DNA of 64,000 nt from Bacteroidota bacterium (GCA_021801605.1 JAJYXU010000077.1:1-64000); one strand, 5' to 3'; positions 29,356-40,373 are shown, counted from the stretch's first letter. Made by a program: numbers and translations. Notes: generated from the sequence alone by a model not told the origin.

Positions 29356-31779
29356 TTGAGGAATAAAATGAATAGAAAAAAAATAATTATTAAAGAAGTT
29401 TTTATTTTCGGTCTGTTTTTAATTTTTCTTCTAAATGGAAAAACATCCGGACAGATCAGCAACATAGTATCATCAGTAAAGTTTGGCGACGCAAAAGAGA
29501 AGACTCCGCTTTCAATTTCGGCAGAACTTTTTACTTCAGAAAATATTTCCGATATCAGCATTGCATACAAATCATTCGGTCAAAACGAATATAAAAAATC
29601 AGAGATGCTTATTGCCGGTAATACAGCATCGGTAACCTTACCTGCGGATGTAATACAACCGCCATATATCGAATATTATTTGGTAATAAGAACCAAAGAC
29701 GGTTCATCTCAGACATATCCTTTAGATATAGAAAAAGGAGTTAATCCATTACAAATACCTGTTTCCGCATTTTCCCAGAAGGATAAAGAAATTATAATTC
29801 TAAGTCCCGATGATGGTGAAATGATGTCTGAAAAAGAATTATTGATATCAATTTCATTCATTAAGGCACCGGACATTGTTGATATTAAAAAAACTAAAAT
29901 TTTCTTAAACAATGTAGATGTTTCATCGAGCGAATTAATTGCCGGGGATTTAATTATTCTTAGCGGTGAAAATCTTGGTAGTAAAGTTAGTCCGGGTTCC
30001 AAATTGCTGAAGGTAGAGGTTTTTGATAAAGAAGGAAATTTATATCACTCTATCTCCAGAAGTTTTGAAACAGTTACTGCAGAAGTTGCTATGGCTGTAA
30101 GTTCGCGATGGAAATACAATGGTTATGCTATGGGTGAATCGCGGAGTGAAAATTTTGGGTCTGAATCAGTTTGGCGTAATAATATCTCTGCAGAGTTTAA
30201 CGGTTCTATAGATCAATGGAAGATTAATGGTTATGCTTATCTAACTTCAGAAGAAAAAAGTTATTTGCAGCCCTACAACAGATATTCGGCATCAATTCAA
30301 GGCGGAGATTGGCTCGATTTGAAAGTAGGAGATGCATTCCCGCGCTTTCCAAATTTAATAATGGACGGTAAACGTGTACGCGGTTTTACCGGCGCAGTGA
30401 ATTTGGGGTTTATAAATTTACAAGTAGCTTCGGGAGAAACAGCGCGTGAGGTTGAAGGAACTTTGATAGAGAAATTTACTGCCAGCAATGCCCCTTTAGG
30501 AAATGATATCATTCCAATCAATAGTAGTAAATACAATGGTTTTTCTTTTGGCAAGGTAACTCTTGGTACTTATAACAGAAAAATTTTAGCGGTACGTCCT
30601 TCATTTGGCAGCGGAGAAAATTTCCAATTTGGTCTAACCTACCTACATTCTAAGGACGATAAAAATTCAATAGAATTTGGCGCTCGTCCTCAAGAAAATA
30701 TTGTGATTGGCACCGACTTGATGTTCGCGTTTGATAACCAGAATATTTTATTTACATCTCAAGCAGCAGTAGATGTTTATAACAAAGATATTTCAAGCGG
30801 AAATTTAACGGACGCACAAATTGATTCCGTATTTGGACCAAACGGCAATTTTAATATTGATCCAGGCAAGGTAAAACAAGCTCGCGATATCATTGGTAAA
30901 TTTATTACTGTCAATCAGTATATAGGTCCGTGGAATCCTCAGGAGCTTTCTTCTCTGGCGGCAGAAGCAGCTTTAGCACTCAACTATTTTAATAATTCAC
31001 TTCGTGCTTCGTATATCTATCGCGGCAACGAATATCAATCATTCGGTCAATCATTTTTAAGAACCGATGTAAAAGGATTAAACCTGGTTGACAGATTCAG
31101 AATGTTCGATAATAAATTATTCGTATCATTCGGCTACGAAAGTTTACAAGACAATCTTCAAAAGACTAAAATTGCTACAACTACATATCAAACTCTCAGC
31201 GCATCAGTTTCTATCTTCCCGCGAACGAATTTTCCTAACATAACAATCGGCTATAATCAATATGTGAACAATAACAGTTTGAAAACCTCAGATCCTACTA
31301 ACGGGCAGTACGCGGTTGATGACGTAACAAATAGAATCCTTTTACAATTATCTTATGATTTCTTCATGGTAGTAAAACATAACAGCTCACTTTCATTTAC
31401 AACTTCTACCAGAGATGATAAGAGTTTGGCGATGACAAATGCAAAATTTAATTCCACTTCTTTGAATCTAAATAGTTACTGGACTCCAAGTTTGATGTCA
31501 TTATTTGGTTTTGTGTATAGTGCAAGTGATATCAAAGGAATTCCATTCAATTATTTTACATTAACTGTTGGCGGAAGATATAGATTGCTGCAAAATAAAT
31601 TACAGCTTTCGGCAACTCTAAGTCCGAGTTTTGGAGATTTTAAGAGACAAGCACTTGAGTTTACTGCGGATTATAATGTCTTGCTAAATTTAAATCTAAT
31701 GTTTCAGTCTAGAATTTATAGAATTCCGGGTGCTTCGACTAATTCAATCATCGGGTTAACAGCACGAGTATCAATATAA
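29356..31779 (+). CDS. Large outer-membrane beta-barrel-like protein with N-terminal Ig-like region
   Basis: Signal peptide, beta-rich N-terminus, many alternating amphipathic strands. Confidence 0.6.
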   Translation: MRNKMNRKKIIIKEVFIFGLFLIFLLNGKTSGQISNIVSSVKFGDAKEKTPLSISAELFTSENISDISIAYKSFGQNEYKKSEMLIAGNTASVTLPADVIQPPYIEYYLVIRTKDGSSQTYPLDIEKGVNPLQIPVSAFSQKDKEIIILSPDDGEMMSEKELLISISFIKAPDIVDIKKTKIFLNNVDVSSSELIAGDLIILSGENLGSKVSPGSKLLKVEVFDKEGNLYHSISRSFETVTAEVAMAVSSRWKYNGYAMGESRSENFGSESVWRNNISAEFNGSIDQWKINGYAYLTSEEKSYLQPYNRYSASIQGGDWLDLKVGDAFPRFPNLIMDGKRVRGFTGAVNLGFINLQVASGETAREVEGTLIEKFTASNAPLGNDIIPINSSKYNGFSFGKVTLGTYNRKILAVRPSFGSGENFQFGLTYLHSKDDKNSIEFGARPQENIVIGTDLMFAFDNQNILFTSQAAVDVYNKDISSGNLTDAQIDSVFGPNGNFNIDPGKVKQARDIIGKFITVNQYIGPWNPQELSSLAAEAALALNYFNNSLRASYIYRGNEYQSFGQSFLRTDVKGLNLVDRFRMFDNKLFVSFGYESLQDNLQKTKIATTTYQTLSASVSIFPRTNFPNITIGYNQYVNNNSLKTSDPTNGQYAVDDVTNRILLQLSYDFFMVVKHNSSLSFTTSTRDDKSLAMTNAKFNSTSLNLNSYWTPSLMSLFGFVYSASDIKGIPFNYFTLTVGGRYRLLQNKLQLSATLSPSFGDFKRQALEFTADYNVLLNLNLMFQSRIYRIPGASTNSIIGLTARVSI

Positions 31780-31794
31780 GATGACGACTAAATT

Positions 31795-34011
31795 ATGAGC
31801 GGCGGTACTAAAGGAAAAAGTTTGATCCAAAAATTTGCAGTTGTACTTTCCGCCGCTCTTTTCACCGTGCTTCTTACACAAGATTATCTTTTCACTTTTT
31901 CACCGCTCAAAGAACTCGAATTAAAACTAATTGATCAAAGATTTCTCAAAAGGGGAAAGATTGATATTACAGATTCCTCTAAAGTAATTATTGTTGAAAT
32001 GACACAGGATCTGTTCGATCAGATTCCGCCGCCATATAATAAATCTCCCTTTCCAAGATTTATTTATGCAAAAGCAATTGAGAATTTGACTAAAGCCGGA
32101 GTGAGAGCTATCGGGATTGATGTTGAGATGCCCGGTACTGATCCATTTTCTCCGGCAAATGATACATTAATGATGCGTGCTATCAAAGAGTCCGGCAAAG
32201 TTGTATTGGCTGGAAAAATTGATGAGACGACTGAAGGATTGATTGATCAAGGGAAAACTAACGTTACAAAAATTTATGAAGATTATGGAAATATATTTTA
32301 TGGTGTTGACAGTTCCATAGGAATAGTGCAGCCCCCGCCGGATTTTGATAAAGTTTTCCGCAGATATTTGCCATTTAGATATACTGATATAACACAAAAA
32401 AGAATTCCAAGCTTTGGTTTTGCTTTAGTCAATAAATATTATGGATTTAATAACAATCGAACTGCGGAAAGAAAAAATGGTTTCTTCTTACTCGGCAAAA
32501 AAAAAATTCCGCAGTATGATGCAACAACTGTCTTAATAAATTTCTATGGCTCAAGCGGAACATTCCCGCACGTAAAACTAATGGATGTTATTGATGATGA
32601 AAGTTTTAAGACGATTGATGAAATTGATTCCGGCGTTGATATAAATACTTGGGATGATCCTGGATACGGGCTTCTTCAGAGTGGTAGATTCAAAGACAAA
32701 ATTGTTATCATCGGATCAACTATGCCGGAAGACAGAGATATGCTTGCTTGTTCATTTGCTGAAGGAAAGCATAAAGGTGACAATCTGATTTACGGTGTGG
32801 AATTCCATGCGAACATTATTCAAAATATTCTTAGCAATGATTTCCTTTTCAACCAATCGAAAGAAAGTGAACTCCTTGCAATTTTTCTTTTAACTGCTAT
32901 CTCATTTTATATCTCTTCATTCATTAGAAAGATTAAGTTTAAGATTGGTTCTTTAGTTGAGGTGCTTAACATTGTTTTTATTATTCTTCTTGTGTTTGGA
33001 ATTTATGAGATGAGCATTTTTCTTTTTATTCATAACAAACTTGTAATTGCAATTGTAAGTCCATCGCTTGCGGTTATAATCGGTTACTTCAGCAGTACGG
33101 CATACCATTTCTTGCGGGAACGTCAGCAGAATGTTTTGATTAAGGGAATGTTTAGTCAGTATGTAAGCAAGCACGTTGTTAACGAGCTTATATCAAATCC
33201 TGATAAACTCCGTCTTGGCGGAGAGCGGAAAAATATAACGGTTCTATTTAGTGATATAGCAGGTTTCACATCATTTGCAGAAAACAAACAGCCCGAAGAG
33301 CTGGTCAGTTTTATTAATGAGTACTTAAACGAGATGACGGAAATTGTTCTTGCTAATGAAGGAACTCTTGATAAATATCTAGGAGATGCTGTTATGGCTT
33401 TTTGGGGCGCGCCTATTGAAGTTGAAAACCACGCGTACAAAGCGTGTCTCACTGCTTTACAAATGCAGAATAAGTTGGCTGAGATGAGAGAAAAGTGGTC
33501 GAAGAGCGGAGAGACTCCGATTCGAATTAGAATAGGAATTAATACGGGCGATGTAATTGTTGGCAACATCGGAGGCGTAAAACGTTTTGATTATACCGTC
33601 TTGGGCGATGATGTAAATTTGGCTTCCAGACTTGAAGGCGCCAACAAAGAATATGGGACAAATATCATGATTGGCGATTCCACGCTTGAAAAGTGCAAAG
33701 ATAAAATTTTATCACGGGAGTTAGATGTAATTCGCGTAAAAGGGAAAAGCAAACCGACTAAAGTTTATGAGTTGATAAGCGTTGTGGGTGATAAAAAAGC
33801 TGAAGCAGCAATAAAGGAGATGGATTTATATTTCCAGGCAATAGATTTATACCGCCACCGAAGTTTTGATTCTGCACAAGATTATTTCAAAAGATCATTT
33901 GAAAAACTTGGAGATTATCCTTCCAAAGTTTATATGCAGCGCTGCGAATTCTATTTGAAAAATCCTCCGATAGAAAATTGGGATGGTGTTTTCGAGATGA
34001 AGTCAAAGTAG
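31795..34011 (+). CDS. CHASE2-domain class III adenylate/guanylate cyclase
   Basis: CHASE2 ectodomain (KLIDQRFLKRG...IGIDVEMPG...IIIGSTMPEDRD), 3 TM segments, cyclase ITVLFSDIAGFTSFAE...GTLDKYLGDAVMAFWGAP...IGINTGDVIVGNIGGVKRFDYTVLGDDVNLASRLEGANK. Confidence 0.92.
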   Translation: MSGGTKGKSLIQKFAVVLSAALFTVLLTQDYLFTFSPLKELELKLIDQRFLKRGKIDITDSSKVIIVEMTQDLFDQIPPPYNKSPFPRFIYAKAIENLTKAGVRAIGIDVEMPGTDPFSPANDTLMMRAIKESGKVVLAGKIDETTEGLIDQGKTNVTKIYEDYGNIFYGVDSSIGIVQPPPDFDKVFRRYLPFRYTDITQKRIPSFGFALVNKYYGFNNNRTAERKNGFFLLGKKKIPQYDATTVLINFYGSSGTFPHVKLMDVIDDESFKTIDEIDSGVDINTWDDPGYGLLQSGRFKDKIVIIGSTMPEDRDMLACSFAEGKHKGDNLIYGVEFHANIIQNILSNDFLFNQSKESELLAIFLLTAISFYISSFIRKIKFKIGSLVEVLNIVFIILLVFGIYEMSIFLFIHNKLVIAIVSPSLAVIIGYFSSTAYHFLRERQQNVLIKGMFSQYVSKHVVNELISNPDKLRLGGERKNITVLFSDIAGFTSFAENKQPEELVSFINEYLNEMTEIVLANEGTLDKYLGDAVMAFWGAPIEVENHAYKACLTALQMQNKLAEMREKWSKSGETPIRIRIGINTGDVIVGNIGGVKRFDYTVLGDDVNLASRLEGANKEYGTNIMIGDSTLEKCKDKILSRELDVIRVKGKSKPTKVYELISVVGDKKAEAAIKEMDLYFQAIDLYRHRSFDSAQDYFKRSFEKLGDYPSKVYMQRCEFYLKNPPIENWDGVFEMKSK

Positions 34012-34026
34012 GGGACTGTAACTGAC

Positions 34027-34132
34027 TTTAGGGTGGTTCCAAAAACCATCTTATTGAAACCCTAAACGCAAAGAGCGCAGAGATTTTGCAAAGTACGCGA
34101 AGAATTTTGAAGTTTTTAGAACTACCCTTTAA
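34027..34132. repeat. Family A element, copy 2
   Basis: tttagggtggttccaaaaac ... gtttttagaactaccctttaa with cgcaaagagcgcagag core. Confidence 0.8.
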
Positions 34133-34144
34133 TGTTCTATGCTT

Positions 34145-35230
34145 TTATTTTTGTGCCCGCTTTATGTTATAAATTGCCGCAAGCAGAAAAATAAAATTTG
34201 CCAGCCAGGCAGTTGTTAATGGATTCAATTGCCCGCTCTTTCCAAACGCTTGACTCACTTTCATAAAGACAAGATAAATGAAAGTGATAAGCAAATTAAT
34301 TCCAAACTGAATCGCTAAACCGCCCCGTCTCCGGCTGGCAGAGATTGGCAAGCCGAACAAAACTACAATCACACTTGCAAATGCAAAAGCTATTCGTGAG
34401 TGATATTCAATCTGTGTTGAAGTAGGATCATTACCGGTACGTAATTGTTCTTGTGCATAATTATTCAGGTCTGCTAAAGTCATCTCTTCAGGTTTGCGCT
34501 GTTTCTGAATAACATCGTCCGGTTTGAAATTCAGATCCTTAAATTCCTTTACAGCAAATTTTTTAATTGTTTCGGTTGAATCTGTAAATGTGCGCGTAAT
34601 ACCATCGTAAACAAACCACGATTTTTTTGTAGAATCATATTTCATACGGAATGAATCTGTACGTGAAATAAGCTTTGTCTTATCCTTTGGATCAAATTCC
34701 TGTATGCTGATTTGATTTGCCTGCTCTTGGGAAACATCATAATAATTAATTGTTACTATTCTTGTGCTGCTGTCCTGAAAGAAAATGTTGTTCCCAAAAT
34801 AAACTATTCCTTTCTTCATCGAATTTTGCTCTATGAATATCTTCTGTTTATTGGCTAATGGTACAAGATAACCTCCGAAGTAGATAGAAAAAATGCTAAT
34901 CAATGTTGAGGTAATAATAAACGGAGCCATGAATCTATATAAACTAACACCGCTAATTTTAATAGCCGTTAATTCATTTGTGTTTGCCATTTTACCGGCA
35001 GTAAATAAGCTTGCCAGAAGAACTGCTACCGGCGTCATTAAACGAATCATTTCGGGAATAAACACAATATAATATTGTATGATCAGATGAGTTGGTACAT
35101 TCTGATCCAAAAAGTCACCGAGGTTTTCCATTAAATCAATTACCACGAAGAGTAAAGTGAAAGCAAGCAATCCGAAAAGAATTGTTTGAAGAAATTGTTT
35201 TATAAGATAGCGGTCAAGAATTTTCATCAT
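34145..35230 (-). CDS. LptF/LptG-family permease
   Basis: ILDRYLIKQFLQTILFGLLAFTLLFVVIDLMENLGDF; start at 35230 or 35227 preferred over 35281. Confidence 0.85.
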   Translation of the reverse strand: MMKILDRYLIKQFLQTILFGLLAFTLLFVVIDLMENLGDFLDQNVPTHLIIQYYIVFIPEMIRLMTPVAVLLASLFTAGKMANTNELTAIKISGVSLYRFMAPFIITSTLISIFSIYFGGYLVPLANKQKIFIEQNSMKKGIVYFGNNIFFQDSSTRIVTINYYDVSQEQANQISIQEFDPKDKTKLISRTDSFRMKYDSTKKSWFVYDGITRTFTDSTETIKKFAVKEFKDLNFKPDDVIQKQRKPEEMTLADLNNYAQEQLRTGNDPTSTQIEYHSRIAFAFASVIVVLFGLPISASRRRGGLAIQFGINLLITFIYLVFMKVSQAFGKSGQLNPLTTAWLANFIFLLAAIYNIKRAQK

Positions 35231-36578
35231 TCTCCGTTTGTGATCTCCATGACTTGGGAATAAATTTGTTAAAGAAATCAAAATTGATAGTAATTTTTTC
35301 TCTTGCGCTTTTTATCATTAATAGAATTCCGAGTAAGCCGAGAAAAATATTTGCACTCCAAATTCCCATCAACGGTGAAAGCAATCCACGGTCTGCTAAC
35401 TTTTCCCCGCCGATTAAAAATGCCCAATAGACTAAAAAGAAAATTAAACTCATTCCTGCTGCCATTCCAAACCCGCCTTTACGCATCATTGTGCCCAAAG
35501 GTGCACCAATTAAAACAAAAATTATACAAGCGAACGGTAATGAATATTTTTTGTGTATCTCAACCCAGTATCTATCGTACTCCTTATCATTGAAGTCTAA
35601 TCGGAATAATATATCATTCATGGTATTTTCATCAGCCCGAATTTTCTGCTGTGCTCTTATGTAAACAAATTTTCCCGGAGAATTATTTTCACTAAGGGGA
35701 GAAAGGTTTTTATTGCTAATTAAAGATTTTATCCTTTTGTCGTAGTCAGAAATATAAGTTGATTGTATTTTTGCAATGCTGTCCGCAAGTGCCTTGAGTT
35801 GCGGAGCGCCAAGCTCACGGTCTCCACGCTGTCCACCCGGTCCCGACTGCTCAAACGTAAATTGATCTGCGGGCATAGCAATTTTATGGCGCTTAAACTG
35901 AAGTTTCTCGTAAGAATTTTTTTGCGTATTATCTGTTTCATGAATCTCGCCATTGTTCAGATCCAAAATTAATTTTTTCTGATTCTGCGAGAAATAAATT
36001 TTACCTGTTGATGCTGTTACTATATCTACCTTTGGCTGCCGGGAATAATCATAAATTGTTATATCCTTCAACTGATTGGTATTCTGGTCAATATCTCTTA
36101 CAAGTATTGAATAATTGGGAATTTCTTGAGAAAAAACTCCCGGAACAAGAGAAAGTGTTGGTTTCTTTCTCGAAATATCTTCCAATAAAATTCGCAACGC
36201 ATGATTTGCGTCCGGATAAATGTTGTTGTTAAAGTGAACAAGAAAAAGTGCAATGAATACGCTAGCAACTAACGGGGGAATCATCATTCTATATAAACTG
36301 ACGCCTGTTGCTTTAAGTATGGAGATTTCATTGTTCTGAGACATAGAGCCGAAAGCCATTAGCGTAGCAATTAGAACCGACATTGGCACTACCAGAACAA
36401 CCATCCAGGCAAGACTATATGTAACCAACTGAATTATTACCCATGCGCTTAATCCTTTTCCAACTAAGCGGTCTGCCATCTTTACCATATATTGAAGAAT
36501 AAAAACAGAAAGCAAAATGAAAATCGAAAATAAAAACGGGAGGAGATGGTTTTTCAGTATGTATTTTATAATTATCAT
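35214..36578 (-). CDS. LptF/LptG-family permease
   Basis: IIKYILKNHLLPFLFSIFILLSVFILQYMVKMADRLVGKGL; tandem with the next LptF/G gene. Confidence 0.85.
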   Translation of the reverse strand: MIIIKYILKNHLLPFLFSIFILLSVFILQYMVKMADRLVGKGLSAWVIIQLVTYSLAWMVVLVVPMSVLIATLMAFGSMSQNNEISILKATGVSLYRMMIPPLVASVFIALFLVHFNNNIYPDANHALRILLEDISRKKPTLSLVPGVFSQEIPNYSILVRDIDQNTNQLKDITIYDYSRQPKVDIVTASTGKIYFSQNQKKLILDLNNGEIHETDNTQKNSYEKLQFKRHKIAMPADQFTFEQSGPGGQRGDRELGAPQLKALADSIAKIQSTYISDYDKRIKSLISNKNLSPLSENNSPGKFVYIRAQQKIRADENTMNDILFRLDFNDKEYDRYWVEIHKKYSLPFACIIFVLIGAPLGTMMRKGGFGMAAGMSLIFFLVYWAFLIGGEKLADRGLLSPLMGIWSANIFLGLLGILLMIKSAREKITINFDFFNKFIPKSWRSQTENDENS

Positions 36579-36867
36579 AAGTAATTTTTATATGGCTTTG
36601 TAATCGAAATTTACCATAAATAGAAAAGAATCCAAAACCTTAACTTAAACGCTTAGAAATGATTATTTTAGTTTCAGGTTGCGATTTCACTTTAGAGATA
36701 GTGCTCAAGAGTAATTGTCCCTTCCCAATTTTTTGTTTTGCTAATGCGGATTACCATCAATGATTTCAACTAAATAATTGGTTATTCACTTGAATACAGA
36801 AATTGATAGATGTAAATTTGAAACGGCAAGTTGCATTGCATTCGTTGTTATTCCTTAATTAAGAAGA

Positions 36868-38247
36868 GTGGAGAATTTTGTGGAAGTTGTCATAAGTCAT
36901 TTGAAAAATAATTTTAACAGTTACCTGGAAGAATTAAAAGATTATTTAAGAATTCCAAGTATTAGCACTCTTGAATCGCATAAGGATGAAATGATCAGAT
37001 GTGCTGGCTTTGCTGTTCAAAAATTGAAAGACGCGGGAATGACTCGTGTTGAAATATTTCCAACTGCAGGCAATCCGCTTGTTTACGCAGAATGGCTCGG
37101 TAAAGTTGGTAAACCAACGGTTCTGATATATGGTCATTATGATGTTCAACCTACTGATCCGTTAGACTTATGGACAGACCCACCTTTTGAACCGGTAATT
37201 CGAGATGGTAAAATTTGGGCACGCGGCGCAAATGATAACAAGGGACAGCATTTTGTGCATATTAAAAGTGTTGAAGCATTTTTTAAAACACTTGGAGAGC
37301 TTCCTCTAAATGTAAAATTTATTCTTGAAGGAGAAGAAGAGATTGGCAGTAATAACCTTGTTTTATTTTTAAAAGAAAATCAAGATTTGCTAAAGTGTGA
37401 TGCTGTCTTAATTTCAGATACAAGTATGTATGCTAAAGGCATTCCTACCATTACATACGGTTTACGCGGATTGCTCTATATGGAAGTTGAAGTAACCGGA
37501 CCAGACCGCGATTTACATTCCGGAAGTTTCGGCGGTGCAGTTGCTAATCCGATTAATGAATTGGCAAAAATAATTTCAAAATTGCATGATAAGAATGGGA
37601 AAGTAACTATTCCTAATTTTTATAAAGACGTTCTGAAGGTGGCGAAAAATGAAAAAGATAATTTCAAACTGCTAAAGTTTTCCGATAAACAATATGCAAA
37701 AGAACTCGGCGTAAAAGAGTTACAAGGTGAAAAAGGTTTTACAACTTTGGAAAGATTGTGGATTCGTCCAACTTTAGATTGTAATGGAATCATTGGCGGA
37801 TTTACAGAGAAAGGTGCCAAGACGGTTCTTCCTTCTAAAGCATTGGCTAAAATCAGTATGCGTCTCGTTCCAAATCAAGATCCCGTTAAACTTGCAAAAG
37901 AATTCACAAAACATATCTATTCGCTTTCTCCGAAGAGCATCAAAACTGAAGTGCGAACCATGCATTATGGTTATGGTGTTGTAGTTCCTTTGGAAAGCAA
38001 AGCTATTAATGCGGCGTCAAAGGCAACTGCAAAAGCTTTCGGTAAAAAAACTATTTTTACTCGCGAAGGCGGTTCTATTCCTGTAGTCGTAGATTTTGTT
38101 AAAGAATTAAAAGCTCCCGCTGTGTTAATGGGATTAGGACTGGATTCAGATGATATTCATTCTCCAAATGAACATTTTCTTCTAGAAAATTTCGAAAAGG
38201 GACTCTACGCCTCTGCTTATTTTCTAGATGAATTTTCAAAGATGTAA
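36868..38247 (+). CDS. M20 family dipeptidase
   Basis: PTVLIYGHYDVQPTDPLDLWTDPPFEPVIRDGKIWARGANDNKGQ, EGEEEIGS. Confidence 0.92.
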   Translation: MENFVEVVISHLKNNFNSYLEELKDYLRIPSISTLESHKDEMIRCAGFAVQKLKDAGMTRVEIFPTAGNPLVYAEWLGKVGKPTVLIYGHYDVQPTDPLDLWTDPPFEPVIRDGKIWARGANDNKGQHFVHIKSVEAFFKTLGELPLNVKFILEGEEEIGSNNLVLFLKENQDLLKCDAVLISDTSMYAKGIPTITYGLRGLLYMEVEVTGPDRDLHSGSFGGAVANPINELAKIISKLHDKNGKVTIPNFYKDVLKVAKNEKDNFKLLKFSDKQYAKELGVKELQGEKGFTTLERLWIRPTLDCNGIIGGFTEKGAKTVLPSKALAKISMRLVPNQDPVKLAKEFTKHIYSLSPKSIKTEVRTMHYGYGVVVPLESKAINAASKATAKAFGKKTIFTREGGSIPVVVDFVKELKAPAVLMGLGLDSDDIHSPNEHFLLENFEKGLYASAYFLDEFSKM

Positions 38248-38290
38248 TTTTAGTTGTCAATATTTCTTTTTAACAAAACAGGATAGCACA

Positions 38291-39148
38291 ATGAAACTCT
38301 ATAAATTATTTATAGTGGTTTCTCTTTTAGGATTGATCGCTCTTGCATCATGCACATCCAAAAAGGGGGAAGCGGAAGGCGATGCTGCTACTTCAAGTGC
38401 TAAAGATGAAGAGCTTAGAACGTACAATATAGACATTCAGAAAGAACAGACTAAGAACCGGTTTGAGTGTGATACTATCTCTTTAAAAGAATTTATTCTT
38501 AACAATTATGATAAAGGAACTTATCTTGTTCAGTTTGATAGAACTTACACTTTAAATGTACCAAAGGAAGCTGTGGTTTACTTTAGAGATGGCGGAAACT
38601 TCGTCCTTTCAGTAATTGCAAAGTCAAAACCCAGTGAACGCAACATCGAGACAAAAAATGTAATTGGATTTGAATCAAGCTATATCAATTTAGACAGTAC
38701 AAAACTCGGCACCGCATTTTTCTGGTTAACTTTATTCGAATGCAAAGATGGACAGTTCGAAAAACTTTGGGAATCGGAAGTTCCGATTCATGGTGGCTTC
38801 AATCGAATTACGATCAAGAATTGGAAAGCAAAAAATATAAAGTACGTAGAACTGAATTATGAAGATGGAATTATCTCCGGTCATAGAAATTATAACTTCT
38901 TTATGATTGATGGCTGGCGAAAACCACCACATCTTTTGGAAACTTATACCGGAATTGCATTAAAGAGAACTCTCGCAAATATTAACAACGATAAATTTCC
39001 GGATTATTACGAGTTTCTTTTTACGAAAAGTTCACGGCAAGACTCACTTTATTCTATCCGTGTTCTCGATTCAATTCCGTTTTATTGGAGTGTAAAGAGG
39101 CAACTTTACATATCAGATAAAAACGCGAGATGGTTTAGAAAATATTAA
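38291..39148 (+). CDS. Lipoprotein of unknown function
   Basis: Lipobox LIALASC; ORF-track start 38228 overlaps upstream gene. Confidence 0.65.
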   Translation: MKLYKLFIVVSLLGLIALASCTSKKGEAEGDAATSSAKDEELRTYNIDIQKEQTKNRFECDTISLKEFILNNYDKGTYLVQFDRTYTLNVPKEAVVYFRDGGNFVLSVIAKSKPSERNIETKNVIGFESSYINLDSTKLGTAFFWLTLFECKDGQFEKLWESEVPIHGGFNRITIKNWKAKNIKYVELNYEDGIISGHRNYNFFMIDGWRKPPHLLETYTGIALKRTLANINNDKFPDYYEFLFTKSSRQDSLYSIRVLDSIPFYWSVKRQLYISDKNARWFRKY

Positions 39149-39253
39149 TTAAGGGTGGTTCTAAAAATTATCTTTTTTAAAAATTTAACACAGAGAACGC
39201 AAAGAATACGCAGAGTTCGCAGAGAATATTGAAGTTTTTAGAACCACCCTTAA
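39149..39253. repeat. Family A element, copy 3 (perfect 19-bp terminal IR)
   Basis: TTAAGGGTGGTTCTAAAAA...TTTTTAGAACCACCCTTAA. Confidence 0.9.
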
Positions 39254-39278
39254 GCTACATAAAAGAGAAAAGGATAGA

Positions 39279-40373
39279 ATGTTTCAGGAGAATCAACTAG
39301 TGTCGTCCATAACCGATTATTTGGATAAAAAATTCCCGGATAACGTAAAAATTAATTCTACGTTTAGAAGTTTTACTTCTGCAAGAGAAGAATTTGATTC
39401 GCTGCGCAATGGAATTGGTTTACGGATCAACTCCGAATTGATGCTGATTCAATTGACCGGCAAAGATGTATTGGATTTTTTACATCGAGTTTCATCAAAT
39501 ACCGTAAAAGATTTAAAAATATTGGAAAAGAGAAACACACTCTTCTTAAATGAAAAAGGAAGATTTATAGATCGTACTACTCTTATCAGCTTTGAAAATG
39601 ATTTTCTTCTGATTGGTAATTCGAAAAATAGCAGACAACTTTACAGTTGGATTGATAAATTCATCATTACGGAAGATATTAAAATTAAAGATGTCTCCGG
39701 TAATTTTGTGGTTGTTGATTTTATCGGGCGTCAGTCGGAATCATTTTTAACACTTCTGATCGGGAAAGAAATCAACACACTTGATTTTACTAACGTGAGA
39801 AGATTTGATGTTGACGGTTTTACATTATACTTTTTTGTTGATCAAGAGGTAAATGGAATCAAGATTTACAAAGCATTGATAGATACAGAAAAGAGTGTTG
39901 ATTTTATTGAACACCTTTTTAGTATAAAAAGTGTTTTCGATTTGTATGTGGTTGGCGATGATGCATTTGACGCATTCAGAATTGAAAATAAAATCCCGAT
40001 TTATCCCAACGAAATTAATGATGAAACCAATCCGCACGAAGTAAATCTTATCCATGAAGTTTGTTTTACTAAGGGTTGTTATATCGGGCAAGAAGTTATT
40101 GCAAGACTTGATACATATGACAAAGTTCAGAAAAGATTATTGCAAATAGGATTGAACGATGAAGTCAATCCAGCTGATTCTTTTGTAATTCTTGATTCAC
40201 TTAATAATGAAGTGGGCAAGATTACAACCTTATCCAAAGCGGAACTATTACCGGAACAGAAAGGTTTAGCAATAATCAGAAAAAAAGTTTTGGAAAACGA
40301 AACACTTTATTCGATAGAGTCTAATAAAAAAAAGGTAGTCTTACAATTTTATGAGCTGCCGGAATCAAAATGA
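39279..40373 (+). CDS. YgfZ/GcvT-domain folate-binding protein
   Basis: KGCYIGQEVIARLDTYDKVQKRLL signature. Confidence 0.88.
   Translation: MFQENQLVSSITDYLDKKFPDNVKINSTFRSFTSAREEFDSLRNGIGLRINSELMLIQLTGKDVLDFLHRVSSNTVKDLKILEKRNTLFLNEKGRFIDRTTLISFENDFLLIGNSKNSRQLYSWIDKFIITEDIKIKDVSGNFVVVDFIGRQSESFLTLLIGKEINTLDFTNVRRFDVDGFTLYFFVDQEVNGIKIYKALIDTEKSVDFIEHLFSIKSVFDLYVVGDDAFDAFRIENKIPIYPNEINDETNPHEVNLIHEVCFTKGCYIGQEVIARLDTYDKVQKRLLQIGLNDEVNPADSFVILDSLNNEVGKITTLSKAELLPEQKGLAIIRKKVLENETLYSIESNKKKVVLQFYELPESK

Noticed and set aside
33156-33569. 137-aa antisense ORF opposite the cyclase domain
   Set aside because: Opposite a conserved catalytic domain; no family features.
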